From Brachycybe producta (Eukaryota; Arthropoda; Diplopoda; Playtdesmida; Andrognathidae), in assembly GCA_036925085.1 (NCBI GenBank), contig JAUPFP010000024.1, positions 262,001 to 326,000 of the forward strand: DNA of 64,000 bases. The letters run 5' to 3'. The translations under genes were made by a program, and so were the position numbers. Numbering within the stretch: position 1 is the stretch's first letter; each line of letters opens with the position of its first letter. Below are positions 60,599 through 64,000 of this stretch, one piece after another. The notes under the pieces were generated by a model. That model did no database searches. It was not told the origin of the DNA and saw nothing but the letters and a program-made list of their open reading frames with translations.

Positions 60599-60983
60599 AC
60601 ATGTTCAAGTAAGAAAGCTGAATAAAACAGTAATTGTTATTTCGAGAATAACTATAAAAAAATCGCCAATAGTGTTGTATTTGGAAATATATATGATGGG
60701 CCATAAAGAATAATAATGGGTCCCACTCCCTCCTTCTTAAGTCTTTCTTCTCCTCCTCCTCCCTCTTCTTGGGTTATTTTTATAAATTTGTGAATAATTT
60801 CGAATTCACTTTGTGTATATGTACTTTATATAGATAGATAGATATACAAGAGAGAGAGAGAGATGGATTCTGCATTTGATATTTCTTTCTAGAAATAGAA
60901 GAAGAAGAAAACGAAGCCACTTTTGTGGATTCAAACTGAAAATTTCATTTCGTTATTTCCGACCACTACTACTAACATATTGA

Positions 60984-60986
<3 letters not shown>

Positions 60987-61014
<28 letters not shown>
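60987..61014 (+). repeat. (AG)14 microsatellite
   Basis: Perfect AG run of 28 bases. Confidence 0.97.
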
Positions 61015-61018
<4 letters not shown>

Positions 61019-61464
61019 CATGAATATAACTTCTTCTTTTTTAAAAAAAAGAACGTAAAATAAGGAAAAGTAGAAATACTTTTTAGTGTTTTGTACCTTT
61101 GGGAAATTGATGCATGTATAATTAATTTCATTTTTGAAAAATATACATCTGGAAATTTATCATTCGTCTTACGAATTCATGATATATAGATATATATTAT
61201 GAGTTTATACTTAAAACCGCCACATACATATAGTGTATATGTATGTATGAAATAAATATAACACGTCTATAGGTCCTACAAACACACAAGAGAGAGAGAG
61301 TGAATGAGTGAAATGGCAATTTTAGGGGCCTTTTCTTCTTACATTTTTATTGAAATAACGTTTTTTTTTTTTTCTTCTTCAGTCTTGTAGACAAAACAAA
61401 AAATGAATAATATCGAATACGTGTTTTCACGATTTCTATATAAGACTGAAAAAGTAAATAATTA

Positions 61465-61560
61465 TGCCGTGTTTATAGTGAGCCAGCCATAATAATGATG
61501 TCCTCTCTTAGGTTTTTATTTAAATTCTCCACGTGATTGCCCGCAACTATAAACGCGGCA
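61465..61560. mobile_element. PIF/Harbinger-like MITE (96 bp)
   Basis: The ends TGCCGTGTTTATAGT and ACTATAAACGCGGCA pair with one mismatch, and both sides are flanked by TTA. A 3-bp TTA duplication is the hallmark of PIF/Harbinger elements; the assignment rests on that and the short length. Confidence 0.65.
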
Positions 61561-61754
61561 TTAGAAGAGAGAAAGGATTGATTGTGTGTGTGGGTGGAGA
61601 GTCGTGTTTATGGTTGGCGTTTGCCGATGAAATCCTTCCTGATTTGTGTATTAATTTGAACCACATATCCGGAAGAGAGAGAGAGAACAATATCATCGCG
61701 AAATGATGACGATAAACGTGGCATTATTGTTCAAAATTAAACCAGAAATATGAA

Positions 61755-61878
61755 TATAAAATATCAACATGAAGTGAGCTACTACTACCTCTTCTAGTTT
61801 ATAAAACACTTTCAAGTTTCTCTTTATTTTGTTCTTCTGAAAAGATAAGAAATAATCAATAGTTTAAAACCACCTTAA
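61755..61878. mobile_element. Family B fragment, right arm only
   Basis: It carries AAAATATCAACATGAAGTGA, CTTCTAGTTTATAAAACACT, AAGTTTCTCTTTATTTTG and the terminal AAAACCACCTTAAG. There is no matching left arm nearby, so the copy is truncated. Confidence 0.7.
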
Positions 61879-63012
61879 GTTTACAAAGAATAGAAAGTTT
61901 TTGTTGTTGTTGTTGTTAAAGTTTGTTGGGCCCCAACTTAATTCTTTCGGCCCCTTTCTTGCCTTCCTCTCTCCCTCCCTCCTTCAGGGCTCATCTACAG
62001 TTTTGTTGGATTTTGTATAAATTCCACTTTTGAGCAGTTTCTGCATTAAATTGATTATTAAGAAACACACTTAACTAGTAAAGGAGGAGGAGGAGGAGTG
62101 CGTTTGATGTGTTGAATGCAAATTGCAGTTGTGCAAATGAAAGCTCAAGCCATTAATTGCAATCATAGAGAAAGAAGAAGAAAAAAAAAGACTGTAAAAT
62201 AAGAAGAGAAATAATGTAGAAGAAGAACCACCTTTCCACCCACCCTTTTTTCATTTTACTACTTTTAAAAGTTCTTGAATATCGAATGAGCTCCCCATTC
62301 TATGAATACACATCTGTGTCTTTATATGTGTTGTTACTATCAAATACAAAATAATGTGGATGTATAAAATTAGAGAGATTTTCTAGAGAAGGCAGAAAAT
62401 GGAGTGGTTTTTAGTATATATTGGAGTAAGGGAGGGGGAGGTATTTGATTGCGAACTGCCAGGGTAAAAAGGGAGGGGGGCGTTCTACTCAAGTGCACTG
62501 GAGACAATGTTGCATTTGCTGTCAATCCCTCGATTAAGAAGGGGGTGGAGAGGGGGGGCATATATAGTAAGCAAATGCCAAGGCGGCAAGATCAAAGGCG
62601 AAGACCCAATCAGCTGCTTAGAAATTATGCGCAAATCATGTTTTCGCTTCGATAGTTGCCACCGTCCAATTTGATATATAACATATACTGTAAGGAAGGA
62701 CGCGATCTGGGCTTTTTTTTTTGTCTCCCCTTCCTTCTCGGGTTTTTTTAGGGGACTTTATAGTTGAGGGTCAAACCCTCTTCCTTCAGTCTTTCCCCCC
62801 CCCCCCCACCCACCCACCCTTATGTAATATATTGGGGCTTTTTTTTGTGTATTAATCAACCTTTTCACCTATTTTTTTACACCTAGTTCTGTTTTCTTGA
62901 ACTTGTTTATTTATCTATTTTAGTATTTATCTATTTTTAGAAGAAGAAAAAAATTGAATTTTAACTAATTTTTTTTAGTTCTTCTAATATGGTGGTAACA
63001 ATGGTGGCTTTA
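61879..63012. other. Noncoding; nothing recognised
   Basis: Purine-rich runs, poly-C at 62795-62807. A 68-codon frame at 62449-62655 has balanced composition but no known domain. Confidence 0.5.
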
Positions 63013-63208
63013 GGGTTGGAACACACGCACAGGCGACTTTTGAAACACTTTTCGGCAACAAAATCAAGTCGAAGGTCGCTGGACTCTTGTCGCAATGTAT
63101 TTCTTTTTAGGAAAAGACGCCAACTTGTTACGCACACACACACACACATCGAAAATACATTGCAACGACGACAAGTCTTTGAAAAGTCGCCTGTGTGACA
63201 CAAGGGCC
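63013..63208. mobile_element. Foldback element with TTA flanks (196 bp)
   Basis: CACAGGCGACTTTTGAAACA on the left pairs with CTTTGAAAAGTCGCCTGTG on the right; further in, GCAATGTATTTC pairs with GAAAATACATTGC. TTA flanks both ends, which fits PIF/Harbinger. A (CA)n run occupies part of the centre. Confidence 0.65.
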
Positions 63209-63211
63209 TTA

Positions 63212-63435
63212 AAGTGTAAAATGGCGCTCCTCGAACTCTTCCTTATTCTGTCTTTCAGGTGGCAAAAATGAAGAGAAACTTAAATGAGTTTTAGAAACTT
63301 AGAAGGAAATCACTTTATAACTTGAGTATTTTATTAATGTTGATATCTTTCAAAATGAAGCGTTTTAAAACTTTTATTTTGAAACAGATCACAGCATGTG
63401 AAAAGTGGGGATTTTTCTAAAACACTTTCTAGTAG
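63212..63435. mobile_element. Family B foldback, right arm cut short
   Basis: Left arm segments CCTCGAACTCTTCC, TTCTGTCTTTCAGG, AAAATGAAGAGAAACTT and TTAGAAACTTAGAAGG are present. The centre has GTTGATATCTTTCAAAATG. The right arm ends at TTTCTAAAACACTTTCTAG, close to the family A insertion. Confidence 0.7.
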
Positions 63436-63445
63436 CCTGAGACAG

Positions 63446-63614
63446 ACAGGCAATTAGAAATCGGGACAAACACAAGTTGTCTCTGCCCTTTTTATGACGA
63501 CCGGCAACTTCTAATTGGTTTGTTGTGTGGTTTGACGTTGAAAAGGGCGGAGCATGTGACGTCAGCACTACATAACCAACCAACTTCTGTTTGTCCCGAT
63601 TTCTAATTTCCTGT
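63446..63614 (-). mobile_element. Family A MITE, copy 13, internally deleted (169 bp)
   Basis: The left arm and spacer are intact (TGACGTCA at 63557-63564), but the right arm jumps from AACCAACCAA straight to CTTCTGTTTGTCCCG, losing the inner 40 bp or so. The flanks tagcctgag and tagcccgag (8 of 9 matching) lie a few bases out because ACAG is doubled at the left end. It split a tRNA-like stretch that continues at 63618-63648. Confidence 0.9.
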
Positions 63615-63617
63615 TAG

Positions 63618-63648
63618 CCCGAGACACTTACCACTACACCAACAAGAC
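63618..63648 (-). repeat. tRNA-like box A fragment (possible SINE head)
   Basis: On the minus strand the sequence reads GTTGGTGTAGTGGTAAGTG followed by TCTCGGGCTA, resembling the 5' half of a tRNA or tRNA-derived SINE around box A. No box B is found nearby, because family A copy 13 lies between this and its former continuation near 63434-63445. Confidence 0.35.
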
Positions 63649-64000
63649 AAGACCCAATTACATCTTGTTTTACTTTTTAGACCGTTTTTTTTTATTATTA
63701 TTATTCATAGTTTTACTTTAGTAAACATTTTAGTCCAAATCCGTAAATATACACAAATGTTGTGACTCTGGATGGGAAAGCTTTCAGTTCTTTTAAAAAG
63801 TTTTTAATAAGAAAAACTTCCAGAATTTTGTACAAAGGTTAAATTGTGTAGAAACCTAACCACTCACTCTATAATACTACTGAATTGAGACTACAACGAC
63901 GACGACATTTTGTTTGTAGGACAGTTTTTGTTAGTCCAGATTTACTGAGAAGAGAGAGAGAGCGCCACTCGTGATTCCCAAATAGGGAATTGAGAGAGAG

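Noticed and set aside
5920-63583. A recurrent open frame of about 60 residues (containing EIGENF, YDDRQLLIG, NQLEVAGRH) in several family A copies
   Set aside because: It recurs because it is read through the conserved MITE arms; it lies on both strands of a palindrome, with stops at varying positions and no consistent start. It is a by-product of the inverted repeat, not a protein.
1-64000. CRISPR arrays, bacterial operons, phage or viral genes
   Set aside because: No regularly spaced repeats with unique spacers, no ribosome-binding-site-led gene strings and no viral-type frames; all repeats are dispersed or simple.

Overview
This is animal-type nuclear DNA, most likely from a marine or other soft-bodied invertebrate; the species cannot be named from the sequence. 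The evidence is an AT-rich background, frequent dinucleotide and trinucleotide microsatellites, very long poly-C/poly-G tracts, several families of short non-autonomous DNA transposons, short TTAGGG-like tracts, and no bacterial-style gene packing. I found no protein-coding gene I can defend. The longest open frames (up to 138 codons) run through low-complexity sequence or through transposon inverted repeats and match no family I recognise. One GC-rich stretch near 41.4 kb could be an internal exon, at low confidence. The window reads as intergenic or long-intron sequence.

The real content is a layered set of short mobile elements, named here for convenience. Family A has 13 copies of about 200 bp, spread from 5.9 to 63.6 kb. 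They are foldback elements with ends ACAGGCA/TGCCTGT, arms of about 75 bp and 8-9 bp target duplications. Twelve of the 13 carry an exact TGACGTCA (cAMP-response-element palindrome) between mirrored CCAAT and GGGCGGAGC motifs. Family B has about 11 units of 150-420 bp, centred on TAGAAACTAGAAGGGTAGC and its reverse complement. Family E has two copies, hAT-like, with TIRs starting CAGGGC or TAGGGC; one has an 8-bp target duplication and ends in a perfect 48-bp hairpin. Family D contains GTCATATGAC and has two or three copies. Family S has five copies and is SINE- or LINE-tail-like. There is one element with hAT-like ends (18.6-19.06 kb) carrying a second foldback inside it, and several short PIF/Harbinger-like foldbacks with TTA duplications.

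Layout: 0-5.9 kb is mostly simple sequence with one family B copy. From 5.9 to 19.6 kb lie family A copies 1-6, one family E copy, one D copy, two B units, one S copy, and the hAT-like element. From 19.6 to 33 kb come A copies 7-9, a low-repeat block at 25.2-25.85 kb and a B copy with a central hairpin. From 33 to 45 kb there are A copies 10-11, B copies, small foldbacks and the candidate exon. From 45 to 58 kb there are B copies, a CpG-dense patch, S copies and an A copy nested in an older foldback. From 58.6 to 64 kb there is the family E hairpin element, then a dense nest of elements ending in A copy 13.

The most interesting signal is family A: a high-copy foldback element that has spread the same compact set of promoter-like motifs (CCAAT, GC-box-like, CRE) through a gene-free region. 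Subtype differences are usually shared by both arms of one copy, and a few copies are clear arm chimeras. All functional statements are inference from sequence alone.
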